Source of the DNA: Chloroflexota bacterium
GTDB lineage: Bacteria > Chloroflexota > Limnocylindria > Limnocylindrales > Limnocylindraceae
Direction of reading: 5' to 3'
NCBI GenBank assembly: GCA_003476885.1
Contig: DMUR01000023.1
Location: 971-16,115 of the forward strand
DNA: 15,145 nt
This document shows, in pieces, positions 1-12,700 of the stretch. Both the position numbers and the translations under genes were made by a program. Numbering within the stretch: the first letter of the stretch is position 1; every line of letters begins with the position of its first letter. The notes under the pieces were generated by a model. The model ran no database searches. It was not told the origin of the DNA and saw nothing but the letters and a program-made list of their open reading frames with translations.

Positions 1-4478
<4,478 letters not shown>

Positions 4479-4487
4479 GATTCTCGC

Positions 4488-4793
4488 ATGAGTAAACTCA
4501 CCCGAGCCGAAGTGGAAAAGGTTGCCGCACTCGCTCGCCTTGGCCTAACGAGCGAAGAGGTAGAGACGTTGCAGGGCGACCTCAACCTGATCCTCGAGCA
4601 GTGGGCTCGCCTCGCCGAGGTTGATACGTCAAGCGTTCCAGCGAGCGCACAGACGATCGTTCAGGTGATGCCACTCCGTGACGACACCCCGAGCCCGTCG
4701 CTCTCCGTAGATGCGGCACTGCAAAATGCTCCCGCGCGTAGCGGAGACTTCGTCAGGGTGCAGGCGATCCTCAGCGAGGAGGCCGACGGATGA
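4488..4793 (+). CDS. gatC: Aspartyl/glutamyl-tRNA amidotransferase subunit C
   Basis: Small structural subunit of GatCAB, which wraps around the GatA-GatB interface and stabilises the complex. The 101-residue length is typical. The N-terminal helical signature (VEKVAALARLGLTSEEV) and C-terminal LRDDTPSPSL...ALQNAPARSGDFVRV segment match the family pattern in which a conserved Asn-Ala-Pro precedes the extended C-terminus. It starts nine bases after ligA and ends in a four-base ATGA overlap with gatA. It is probably the first gene of the gat transcription unit, with a candidate leaderless start. Confidence 0.95.
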   Translation: MSKLTRAEVEKVAALARLGLTSEEVETLQGDLNLILEQWARLAEVDTSSVPASAQTIVQVMPLRDDTPSPSLSVDAALQNAPARSGDFVRVQAILSEEADG

Positions 4794-6331
4794 GTGCAGA
4801 ACTTCGCCGGGCAACGGCCGCCCAGCTTCGCGCAGGCTTCGGGAGCGGTGCGTTTACGTCCCTCGAGGTTGTTGACGCACTTCTCGGTGCAATTGCACAG
4901 GAAGATGCCGCACTCGGTGCGTGGCTGCACCTACGAACAGGCGAGGTGCGTGGAGAGGCGCAGCGCGCTGATGATGCGTATGCAGCGGCTCGAGCCAGCG
5001 GACCGGACGCGGTGCGCGCACTTGCACCACTACTTGGCGTCCCCATTGCACTGAAGGATCTCGTCAACGCGGTCGGCACTCCAACCACCGCTGGCTCAAA
5101 GATCCTTGAGGGCTATATCAGTCCCTACGACGCCACGATCACCACCAAACTGAAGGCTGCAGGCGCGCTCATCCTCGGGAAGACGAACATGGATGAGTTC
5201 GCGATGGGCTCGTCAACTGAGTTCAGCGCATACCGGCGCACGGTCAATCCGTGGGATCGTGAACGTGTCCCAGGCGGCTCATCAGGTGGATCTGCTTCGG
5301 CGGTTGCGGCCCTCCATGCGCCACTCAGTATTGGCAGCGATACGGGTGGATCCATCCGTCAGCCGGCGAGCCTCACAGGGATCACGGGGTTGAAGCCAAC
5401 CTACGGCCGCGTCTCACGCTACGGCATCGTTGCCTTCGCATCCTCCCTTGATCAGATCGGACCATTCGCGCGCAGCGCGCAAGATGCTGCGTTGATGCTC
5501 CATGCGATTGCTGGATCTGACCCCCGCGACGCGACAAGCTCCGCTCTCCCGGTTGACCCGGCACTGCTCACGCTCCCGCAAGGGGACAAGGCGGCGAGTG
5601 CGATTAAGGGGAAGCGCTTCGCCCTCCCGAAGGAGTATTTCGTGGCGGGGATGGAGCCGGGTGTGGAGGCGGCGGTCCGTGCCGCGGTTGCTGCACTGCA
5701 GTCAGCGGGTGCTGTCATTGATGAGGTGAGCCTTCCAACCACAGAGCATGCCCTTGCCACCTACTACATCGTCGCGCCCGCCGAAGCGTCTGCGAATTTA
5801 GCGCGCTACGACGGGATTAGATACGGCGCGTCAAAGCATGGTGGCGGCGATCTGCTTGATGGCTATCTCGCCACGCGTGGTCGGGGCTTCGGACCCGAGG
5901 TGCGCCGACGCATCATGCTCGGCACGTATGCGCTCTCGGCGGGCTTCTACGATGCGTACTATCTCAAGGCGCAGAAGGTGCGCACCCTGATCGCCCGCGA
6001 CTTCGATCGCATCTGGACGGCGGGGTATGACGCGATCGTCGCGCCGGCGAGCCCGTCGGTCGCGTGGAAGTTTGGGGCGAAGATGAGTGATCCTGTCGCC
6101 ATGTATCTCGCCGATGCCTGCACGATCCCAACGAATATGGCGGGGCTCCCAGGGCTCAGCACGCCGTGCGGGCTCTCCGAAGGTCTCCCAGTTGGCCTGC
6201 AACTGATCGGCGCACCGTGGAGTGAAACTGGACTCCTTTCAATCGCGGCTGGTTACGAAGCACTCACTGCCGATGCGCCGTGGCGTGCCCAGGAGCCAAC
6301 TGATCTTGCGGCGCTTGGAGGTGCCGCATGA
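4790..6331 (+). CDS. gatA: Aspartyl/glutamyl-tRNA amidotransferase subunit A
   Basis: Glutaminase subunit of GatCAB. It hydrolyses glutamine and passes ammonia through a tunnel to GatB for transamidation of Glu-tRNA(Gln) or Asp-tRNA(Asn) in the cytoplasm. It belongs to the amidase-signature family; the Ser-cisSer-Lys triad is intact by position as Lys89 (in GVPIALKD), Ser164 (in PGGSSGGSAS) and Ser188 (in GSDTGGSIRQP). At 513 residues it is slightly longer than typical members of about 485. The ATG lies within the gatC stop (ATGA) and a strong GAGGAGG ends seven bases upstream, supporting this start. It overlaps the downstream aminotransferase gene in the same four-base way, so all are translated from one message. 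Confidence 0.97.
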   Translation: MSAELRRATAAQLRAGFGSGAFTSLEVVDALLGAIAQEDAALGAWLHLRTGEVRGEAQRADDAYAAARASGPDAVRALAPLLGVPIALKDLVNAVGTPTTAGSKILEGYISPYDATITTKLKAAGALILGKTNMDEFAMGSSTEFSAYRRTVNPWDRERVPGGSSGGSASAVAALHAPLSIGSDTGGSIRQPASLTGITGLKPTYGRVSRYGIVAFASSLDQIGPFARSAQDAALMLHAIAGSDPRDATSSALPVDPALLTLPQGDKAASAIKGKRFALPKEYFVAGMEPGVEAAVRAAVAALQSAGAVIDEVSLPTTEHALATYYIVAPAEASANLARYDGIRYGASKHGGGDLLDGYLATRGRGFGPEVRRRIMLGTYALSAGFYDAYYLKAQKVRTLIARDFDRIWTAGYDAIVAPASPSVAWKFGAKMSDPVAMYLADACTIPTNMAGLPGLSTPCGLSEGLPVGLQLIGAPWSETGLLSIAAGYEALTADAPWRAQEPTDLAALGGAA

Positions 6332-7512
6332 GCGACTTCGCACAGCGCACCCTCGCCGATCGCGTGCATGCGGTGCCACCGTCTGGCATCCGCCGCTTCT
6401 TTGACATCGCCGCCCAGATGGAAGACATCATCAGCCTCGGCGTCGGCGAACCTGACTTTGATACGCCGACCCACATCACCGAGGCGGCGATCAGTAGCCT
6501 TCGTGCCGGACGGACGCACTACACATCAAACTACGGGACGCCAGAGCTGCGCGCCGCAATCTCCGACAAGATTTTCGAGCGATCGGGTGTGCGATACGAC
6601 CCAGCGACCGAGATCATCGTCACGATCGGTGCCTCTGAGGCGGTTGACCTCGCCATTCGTGGGACAATCAATCCAGGCGACGCACTCATCCTCCCGGAGC
6701 CCTCGTACGTTGCGTATCTCCCCGCCGTGGTCTTTGCGGGTGGCCAGGTGCGATCAATCCCAACGAGCGCGGATGATGGCTGGCGCCTAGATTCAACCGC
6801 GGTTGATGCTGCAGCGAGTGGCGCCAAGGCGCTCTTCCTCGGATATCCGGCGAACCCGACCGGCGCAACGCTGGATGAGGCAACGCGCGCCGAACTCGCG
6901 CGCATTGCAGTGGAGCAGGATCTCCTGGTGATCAGCGACGAGATCTACGACCGTCTGGTCTATGAGGGCCCAGAGCATCGGGCGATCTCCGCGTATCCAG
7001 GGATGAAGGAGCGCACGATTCTGATCGGCGGCTTCTCTAAGTCCTACGCAATGACGGGTTGGCGTGTCGGTTTCCTCTGCGCACCAGCGGAGATCGTTGC
7101 CGGCCTTGTCAAGATTCATCAGTACGCGATCATGAGCGCGCCCACGCCGTCACAAGATGCCGCGCTTGAAGCGCTTCGCAACGGCGAGCCCGCACTTGAA
7201 GAGATGCGCGCCGCATACGCGCGTCGCCGGAGCATCGTGCTGGATGGACTTGCCGCACTGAAGCTCCCGACGGGTGCACCGAAGGGAGCCTTTTACGCCT
7301 TCCCGGATATCTCCGCACTCGGCATCAGTGACGAGGCCTTCGCTGAGCGTCTCCTCCAGGAGGAGCGAGTCGCCGTTGTTCCCGGGTCTGCCTTCGGGGA
7401 GAGCGGGCGCGGCCATGTGCGTATCTGCTACGCCGTATCCGAAGAGAAGTTGCGCGAAGCGCTCCTTCGAATCGGGCGCTTCGTTGCGTCTCTTCAGGGG
7501 GTTTCCGCATGA
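6328..7512 (+). CDS. PLP-dependent class I/II aminotransferase (aspartate aminotransferase-like)
   Basis: Fold-type I aminotransferase of 394 residues. The N-terminal run PPSGIRRFFDIAAQMEDIIS followed by LGVGEPDFDTP resembles the YugH/PatA-like branch annotated as aspartate or aromatic aminotransferases. Key residues seen: Asn176 in NPTG, Asp204 and Tyr207 in SDEIY (PLP ring N and O3' contacts), Schiff-base Lys238 in GGFSKSYAMTGWRVG, and a C-terminal Arg in GHVRICYA expected to bind the substrate carboxylate. The amino-donor/acceptor pair cannot be read from sequence; Asp/Glu with 2-oxoglutarate or oxaloacetate is most likely, and a diaminopimelate-pathway or aromatic role is possible. It sits between gatA and gatB with ATGA overlaps on both sides and has GGAGGT five to six bases before its ATG, so it is firmly part of the amidotransferase operon. 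That placement is unusual: gatA and gatB are more commonly adjacent. Confidence 0.93.
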   Translation: MSDFAQRTLADRVHAVPPSGIRRFFDIAAQMEDIISLGVGEPDFDTPTHITEAAISSLRAGRTHYTSNYGTPELRAAISDKIFERSGVRYDPATEIIVTIGASEAVDLAIRGTINPGDALILPEPSYVAYLPAVVFAGGQVRSIPTSADDGWRLDSTAVDAAASGAKALFLGYPANPTGATLDEATRAELARIAVEQDLLVISDEIYDRLVYEGPEHRAISAYPGMKERTILIGGFSKSYAMTGWRVGFLCAPAEIVAGLVKIHQYAIMSAPTPSQDAALEALRNGEPALEEMRAAYARRRSIVLDGLAALKLPTGAPKGAFYAFPDISALGISDEAFAERLLQEERVAVVPGSAFGESGRGHVRICYAVSEEKLREALLRIGRFVASLQGVSA

Positions 7513-8942
7513 GTTGGGAGGCGGTGATCGGCATTGAGATCCATGTGCAGCTGCGCACCGCAACGAAGATGTTCTGTCCTTGTGCGATCCCAGCGGAGGG
7601 GGACGCGCCAAACACGCGCACGTGCCCAACCTGCCTCGGCCTCCCAGGCGCCCTCCCTGTGCCGAACCGAACTGCCATCGAGAAAGTACTCGCCGTGGGT
7701 GCCGCGATCGGTGCGAAGAGTCCTGCAACCACACGTTGGGACCGGAAGAACTACTTCTATCCCGACCTCCCGAAGGGCTATCAGATCAGTCAACTTGATC
7801 TTCCGCTTGCGGAGCACGGCAGCATCACCGTCGCTACGAGCGCTGGGTCTGGTTCCGTGCGGATTCGAAGAGCACACCTCGAGGAAGACACGGCGCGCCT
7901 GCGCCATGAAAAGGGTGCTGACGGTACGAGGGCGAGCCTCATTGATTACAACCGCTCTGGCGTCGCTCTCCTAGAGATCGTCACCGAGCCAGACATTCGG
8001 GATGGAGAAACGGCGCGCCGATACGCAGAGGAGCTCCGTCTCCTCCTGCGTACGATCGGTGCGGCTGACGCCGAGATGGAGAACGGCCAGATGCGCGTGG
8101 AGGCGAACATCTCGCTGCGCCCCTCAAGCGATGCTCCGTTCGGTACTCGAGTAGAGGTGAAGAATATGAACTCCTTCCGCTCCGTCGAACGAGCGATCGC
8201 GTATGAGGCGTCACGCCAGGCAGAAGTGCTCGACGCGGGTGGAACCATCACCCAGGAGACGCGTGGATGGGACGAGGGGAGCGAGACCACCTACACGATG
8301 CGCGCAAAGGAGGACTCGCACGATTACCGCTACTTCCCTGAGCCAGACCTGCCACCACTCGACATCGATCCTGCGTGGCTCGCAGCGATCGTCGCTGGTC
8401 TCCCTGAGCTCCCAGGAACTCGTCGCGCGCGCTATGTCAGCGAGCTCGGACTCACTGATTACGACGCAAGCGTCCTGGTTGCCGAGCCACGCGCCGCCGC
8501 CCTCTTTGAGGCGGCACGTGCCGCCCAGAAGGAGCTGGACGCGAAACTGCTTGCTAATTGGGTGAGTGGCGAGTTCCTGCGCGCAGCGAAAGAGGGTGCT
8601 GCTGACCCAGATCCGATCCAGTTTGCCGCGCTTGTCGCTGCGGTTGCGAGCAAGGAGATCAACGGAACCACTGCGAAGGCGCTCTTTGCCGAGATGATCA
8701 GAACGCCACTCAACATTCGTGACGCGATCGCCTCGCGAGGGCTTGGCCAGATTAGCGACACGGGGGCGCTCGAGACGATCATCGCCGAGGTCATTGCGGC
8801 AAACCCCCAAGCGATCGCTGACTGGAAGGCGGGGAAGCAGCAGGCGGTGAGCTTCCTCGTTGGCCAGGCGATGAAGGCGAGCAAGGGTCGCGGCGATGCG
8901 GCGCTCCTTGGCGACTTGATTCGCACAGCGCTCGATCGCTGA
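7509..8942 (+). CDS. gatB: Aspartyl/glutamyl-tRNA amidotransferase subunit B
   Basis: Subunit of GatCAB that binds misacylated tRNA, activates the side-chain carboxylate with ATP and transfers ammonia from GatA. 477 residues, family-typical. The N-terminus carries IGIEIHVQL. A probable zinc site is formed by Cys23, Cys25, Cys39 and Cys42 (CPC...CPTC) followed by LGLPGALPVPN. The signature NYFYPDLPKGYQISQ and the metal/ATP-site segment HLEEDTARLRH are present, then VEVKNMNSFR and the helical plus YqeY-like tail that contacts tRNA (KALFAEMI... VGQAMKASKGRGD). The ATG overlaps the aminotransferase stop (ATGA) and AGGGGG lies seven bases upstream. Confidence 0.97.
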   Translation: MSWEAVIGIEIHVQLRTATKMFCPCAIPAEGDAPNTRTCPTCLGLPGALPVPNRTAIEKVLAVGAAIGAKSPATTRWDRKNYFYPDLPKGYQISQLDLPLAEHGSITVATSAGSGSVRIRRAHLEEDTARLRHEKGADGTRASLIDYNRSGVALLEIVTEPDIRDGETARRYAEELRLLLRTIGAADAEMENGQMRVEANISLRPSSDAPFGTRVEVKNMNSFRSVERAIAYEASRQAEVLDAGGTITQETRGWDEGSETTYTMRAKEDSHDYRYFPEPDLPPLDIDPAWLAAIVAGLPELPGTRRARYVSELGLTDYDASVLVAEPRAAALFEAARAAQKELDAKLLANWVSGEFLRAAKEGAADPDPIQFAALVAAVASKEINGTTAKALFAEMIRTPLNIRDAIASRGLGQISDTGALETIIAEVIAANPQAIADWKAGKQQAVSFLVGQAMKASKGRGDAALLGDLIRTALDR

Positions 8943-8943
8943 G

Positions 8944-9225
8944 ATGCTCGATATCGTTCGCCTTGTCACTGGAGGTTTTGGGGTCTTTGGCCTTCTCTAC
9001 CTCGCACGTCAACTCCCACCACTGCTGACGCAGTATCGCCTCCATCAGACGCGTGTTGGCGGAGCGAAGCGCTATAGCGAGTGGCGCGGCGCGCCTGGTG
9101 CCGGCCCTGATGTTCTCGATCGCCTTGAGGGGGAGCTGATCGTTTCGCGGCTGAAGCGCCTCGCCGGCGTTGGCGTTGCCTCCATCGTTGGGATTGCGCT
9201 CGCCCTCTTCCCGCCGTTCCGCTGA
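8944..9225 (+). CDS. Small predicted membrane protein, unknown function
   Basis: I do not recognise this 93-residue protein. It has a hydrophobic N-terminal segment (about residues 5-24, Gly/Leu/Phe-rich) and another at the C-terminus (about 73-90, VGVASIVGIALALF), suggesting two membrane helices. Between them is a basic, hydrophilic stretch with RLHQTRVGGAKRYSEWRG. The start is one base after the gatB stop and lacks a Shine-Dalgarno, so expression probably depends on ribosomes finishing gatB. It is the last gene of the gat unit and converges with the minus-strand CoA-binding gene across an eight-base gap. Codon choice resembles its neighbours, which argues for a real gene. No function is proposed. 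Confidence 0.75.
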   Translation: MLDIVRLVTGGFGVFGLLYLARQLPPLLTQYRLHQTRVGGAKRYSEWRGAPGAGPDVLDRLEGELIVSRLKRLAGVGVASIVGIALALFPPFR

Positions 9226-9233
9226 CTCTTTCG

Positions 9234-9749
9234 TTAGGCGCTCGGGCCTGTAACCTTTAGACGCTGCGCCTCGATCGCGGTGCAGCGATCTTGCACGAAC
9301 GAGACTCCCGCATCTGCGGCGAGTGCTGCAGCTTCCGGACTGATGATGCCGAGTTGCAACCAGATCGCACCTGCGCCAACTGCGATGGCCTCTCGTGTCA
9401 CGGCGGCGCAGTCTTCTGAGCGTCGAAAGATATCAACGAGGTCAATGCGTTCTCCGCTTGGAAGTGATGCTGCTGCGGTGGCAAGGTCCGGAAAGCAGGT
9501 GAGTCCAGCAACTCCATCAGCCAGCGCGTTTGCTGCGGGGTTGACTGGGAGGATGCGCCAGCCAGCGGCCTTTAGGGCGAGTAGGACACCGTGCGAGGGG
9601 CGATCAGCCTTCGGTGAGGCGCCAACGATCGCGATCGTGCGACTTTCGGCGAGGAGGGTGCGGAACTGCTCGTCGGAGAGAGGGGGCGCGCCGCCCCCCT
9701 CGGCAGCGTCAATCGCCGCCCTGATCCTCGTGCGTTCGTGCTCATCCAT
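9234..9749 (-). CDS. CoA-binding domain protein, YccU family
   Basis: Stand-alone CoA-binding (Rossmann-like) domain protein of 171 residues. The match is end to end: IAIVGASPKADRPSHGV (nucleotide-binding loop), ILPVNP, DLVDIFRRSED, GAGAIWLQLGIISPEAA and SFVQDRCTAIE are the characteristic blocks. The family is homologous to the CoA-binding part of succinyl-CoA synthetase alpha, but its cellular role is poorly defined. About 35 extra N-terminal residues precede the core, an acidic/basic helix not obviously needed for the fold. The start codon is placed at 9749 because TAGGAT stands six bases upstream of it. The gene is divergent from dnaE and its 3' end meets the small membrane protein gene almost end to end with no visible terminator. 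Confidence 0.92.
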   Translation of the reverse strand: MDEHERTRIRAAIDAAEGGGAPPLSDEQFRTLLAESRTIAIVGASPKADRPSHGVLLALKAAGWRILPVNPAANALADGVAGLTCFPDLATAAASLPSGERIDLVDIFRRSEDCAAVTREAIAVGAGAIWLQLGIISPEAAALAADAGVSFVQDRCTAIEAQRLKVTGPSA

Positions 9750-9755
9750 CGGCTA

Positions 9756-9761
9756 ATCCTA
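9756..9761 (-). promoter_or_regulatory. -10 element of a candidate leaderless promoter for the CoA-binding gene
   Basis: On the minus strand TAGGAT is followed by six bases (TAGCCG) and then the ATG at 9749. The hexamer is identical to that before gatC and has the same spacing. It lies within the 33-bp gap shared with dnaE, nine bases from the dnaE -10 on the other strand. No -35 consensus is evident. As with gatC, the AGGA core could also be a weak Shine-Dalgarno. Confidence 0.5.
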
Positions 9762-9770
9762 CTCGCTCGG

Positions 9771-9776
9771 TAGACT
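9771..9776 (+). promoter_or_regulatory. -10 element of a candidate leaderless promoter for dnaE
   Basis: TAGACT followed by six bases (CCCTCC) and then the GTG start of dnaE. The pyrimidine-rich spacer has no Shine-Dalgarno-like sequence at all, so a leaderless message explains this start better than ribosome-binding-site recognition. The expected -35 position, about 9748-9753, would fall on the start codon of the divergent gene and shows no TTGACA-like sequence. Confidence 0.55.
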
Positions 9777-9782
9777 CCCTCC

Positions 9783-12700
9783 GTGAGCAAGAAGCCCGAC
9801 TTCACCCATCTCCACGTCCACACCGAGTTCAGCCTGCTCGACGGCATGAGCAAGATTGATGCGCTCATGGACGAGACGAAGGCGCTCGGCATGGACTCCA
9901 TTGCGATTACCGATCACGGTGCCCTCTACGGAACCGTGCAGTTTGTCCAGGCGGCAACGAAACGTGGGATCAAACCGATCATCGGTGTGGAGACGTACGT
10001 TGCGCGTCGCGGCATGGGTGATAAGGAGGGGAAGGCTGACCAGCAGCCCTTCCACCTCGTCTTGCTCGCCACGAGCGCAACCGGCTATCGCAACCTCTGT
10101 CGACTCGTCACCGACGCGCACCTTGATGGCATGTACTACAAGCCGCGTATTGACCTTGAGCATCTGGCGAAGCATTCAGAAGGGTTGATCGGACTCTCCG
10201 GCTGCCTGAACGGTGAGATCGCTCGTGCCCTAGAGGTTGATGACTGGGAACATGCCCGCGCACTCGCTGGGCGCTACGGCGACATCTTTGGGAAAGACCG
10301 CTTCTATCTTGAGGTGCAAGACCATGGCCTCCCAGAACAGAAGCGCCTGAATGAGCAGCTCTTTAAGCTTGCCCCCGAAGTTGGACTCCCGCTCGTGTTG
10401 ACGAACGATCTCCACTACGTGAAAGCAACGCAGCAAGAGGCACACGACGTTCTTCTCTGCATCGGCACCGCGTCCAATCTGGAAACTCCGAATCGGATGC
10501 GCTTCAATAGCGGCGACTTCTACCTGAAGTCACCAGCACAAATGGCTGCGCTCTTCCCTGATCGGCCTGAGTTGCTCCGCAACACCCGGGTGATCAGTGA
10601 TGCGGTCGATTTCAACCTTCCCCTCGGGCAACTTCGCATGCCCGACGTTGAGGTGCCAAAGGGGGAGAGCGTCGACAGCTGGTTGCGCAAAGAGGCGGAG
10701 CGAGGACTTGTACGCCGCTATGGGAGCCCTTCGGACGCAGCACGTCAGCGAATGGATTATGAACTCGGCGTGATCCTCAAGATGGGGTATGGCGCCTACT
10801 TTCTGATCGTTGCCGACTTCGTTCGATTCGCTCGAGAGCAGGGGATTGCTACCACGTGCAGAGGGAGTGCTCCAGGCTCGATCGTCACCTATGCGCTCGG
10901 GATCACTCCGGTTGATCCGCTCCACTATGACCTTCCGTTTGAACGCTTCCTGAACGAAGACCGCGTCACGATGCCGGACATCGACATTGACTTTGAAGAT
11001 GGACGACGAGAAGAGGTGATCCGCTACGTTGCGCAGAAGTATGGCGAGAGCCAAGTCGCGCAGATCATTACGTTCGGGACGATGGCGGCGCGAGCGGCAA
11101 TTCGTGACGTCGGACGTGTGCTTGGGAAGAGTTACGGCGATGTCGACCGCCTTGCGAAGGCGGTTCCAGAGAAGCTGGGGACCACGCTCGCGCAGGCTCG
11201 CAAGGACTCCGACTTCAAGTCGCTCGCGGAGAGCTCAGACTACGCCCCACTCGTCGGACTCGCCGAGCAACTTGAGGGGGTGGTGCGCAATGCCTCCACC
11301 CATGCGGCCGGCGTGGTGATCAGTCGCGAGCCGCTCACAGAGATCATGGCGCTACAGCGCGCCACCAACTCGGACGGCGTCATGACGCAGATCGAGATGC
11401 ACGGTGTGGAGGCGCTCGGCCTCCTCAAGTTCGACTTCCTTGGCCTGGCGAACCTCACCATTCTTCGTACGGCCGTTGATCGCATCAAGGCAGCCTACGG
11501 GGTGGCGATCGACCTTGACACGATCCCGCTGGATGACGCGAAGACCTTCGCACTCCTCGCCTCAGGAGAAACGAGCGGGATCTTCCAGCTTGAATCCGCT
11601 GGAATGCGCCGCTACATCAAGGAGCTGCGTCCAACGAGCGTGTTCGATCTCGCCGCCATGGTTGCGCTGTATCGACCTGGACCCATGGCGAACATCCCCT
11701 CGTATATTCGTCGCAAGCACGGAACAGAGGCGGTCACATATCTACACCCGCTTCTTGAGCCATTCCTGAAGCGAACATACGGCGTGTTCGTGTACCAGGA
11801 GGACATCATGGCGGCTGCATCGGCACTCGGTGGCTTCTCGGGGCCGAAGGCTGACACCTTGGGGTATGCGGTGCGCAAGAAGAAGGAGGACGTGCTCGCT
11901 GGGCTCAAGCAGGAGTTCATCACGAGCGCAGCACGGCGTGGCGTAGCCCCGAGCGTGATCGAGCAGGTGTTCCAGGCGTTTGAGCCGTTTGCAAACTACG
12001 GGTTCAACAAGGCGCACGCCACCTGTTACGGCCTTATTGCCTACCAAACGGCCTACTTGAAGGCGAATTACACCGTTGAGTACATGACGAGCGTCCTCAA
12101 TGCCTTCCGCAACAAGGAAGACAAGGTTGCCACGGCAATTGCGGAGTGCCGCAGGCTCGGCATTGCCATTCTGCCGCCCGATGTTGAACGATCGCAACTC
12201 GACTTTGAGCCGGAGGGGGGCGCGATTCGATTCGGTCTCCTTGCGGTCAAGAATGTTGGTGCTGGGGCGGCGGAATCAATCGTGGCGGCGCGCAGTCGCG
12301 ACGGTGACTTCAGAAGTTTGCAAGACCTGTGCGAGCGGATTGATCTTCGACTTGCAAACAAGCGCGTCTTTGAGGCGCTCGCAAAGGTTGGAGCCTTGCA
12401 GAAGTTTGGTCATCCTGCCCAGATCCTTCTGGCACTCGATGATGTGCTCTCAGCCGGGTCGAGCGCGCAACGCGAGCGAGCCGCAGGGCAGGTCTCACTC
12501 TTTGACTCGGCTCCAGGCCTCGCGCTCTCGCTGGCTCCAACGCTGCCTCACGTCGTGGAGGCACCAACACGGGAGCGGCTCCGCTGGGAGCGGGAGCTTC
12601 TTGGCGTCTACCTCTCCGATCACCCGATGAATTCACTCGCGCCACTCCTTGCTCCGCATGTCACCGCCTTCGTGGGCGACTTCTCTGACGATTCACCGGC

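Noticed and set aside
9226-9233. A terminator between the convergent membrane-protein and CoA-binding genes
   Set aside because: The gap is only eight bases and I see no hairpin plus T run at the end of either gene.
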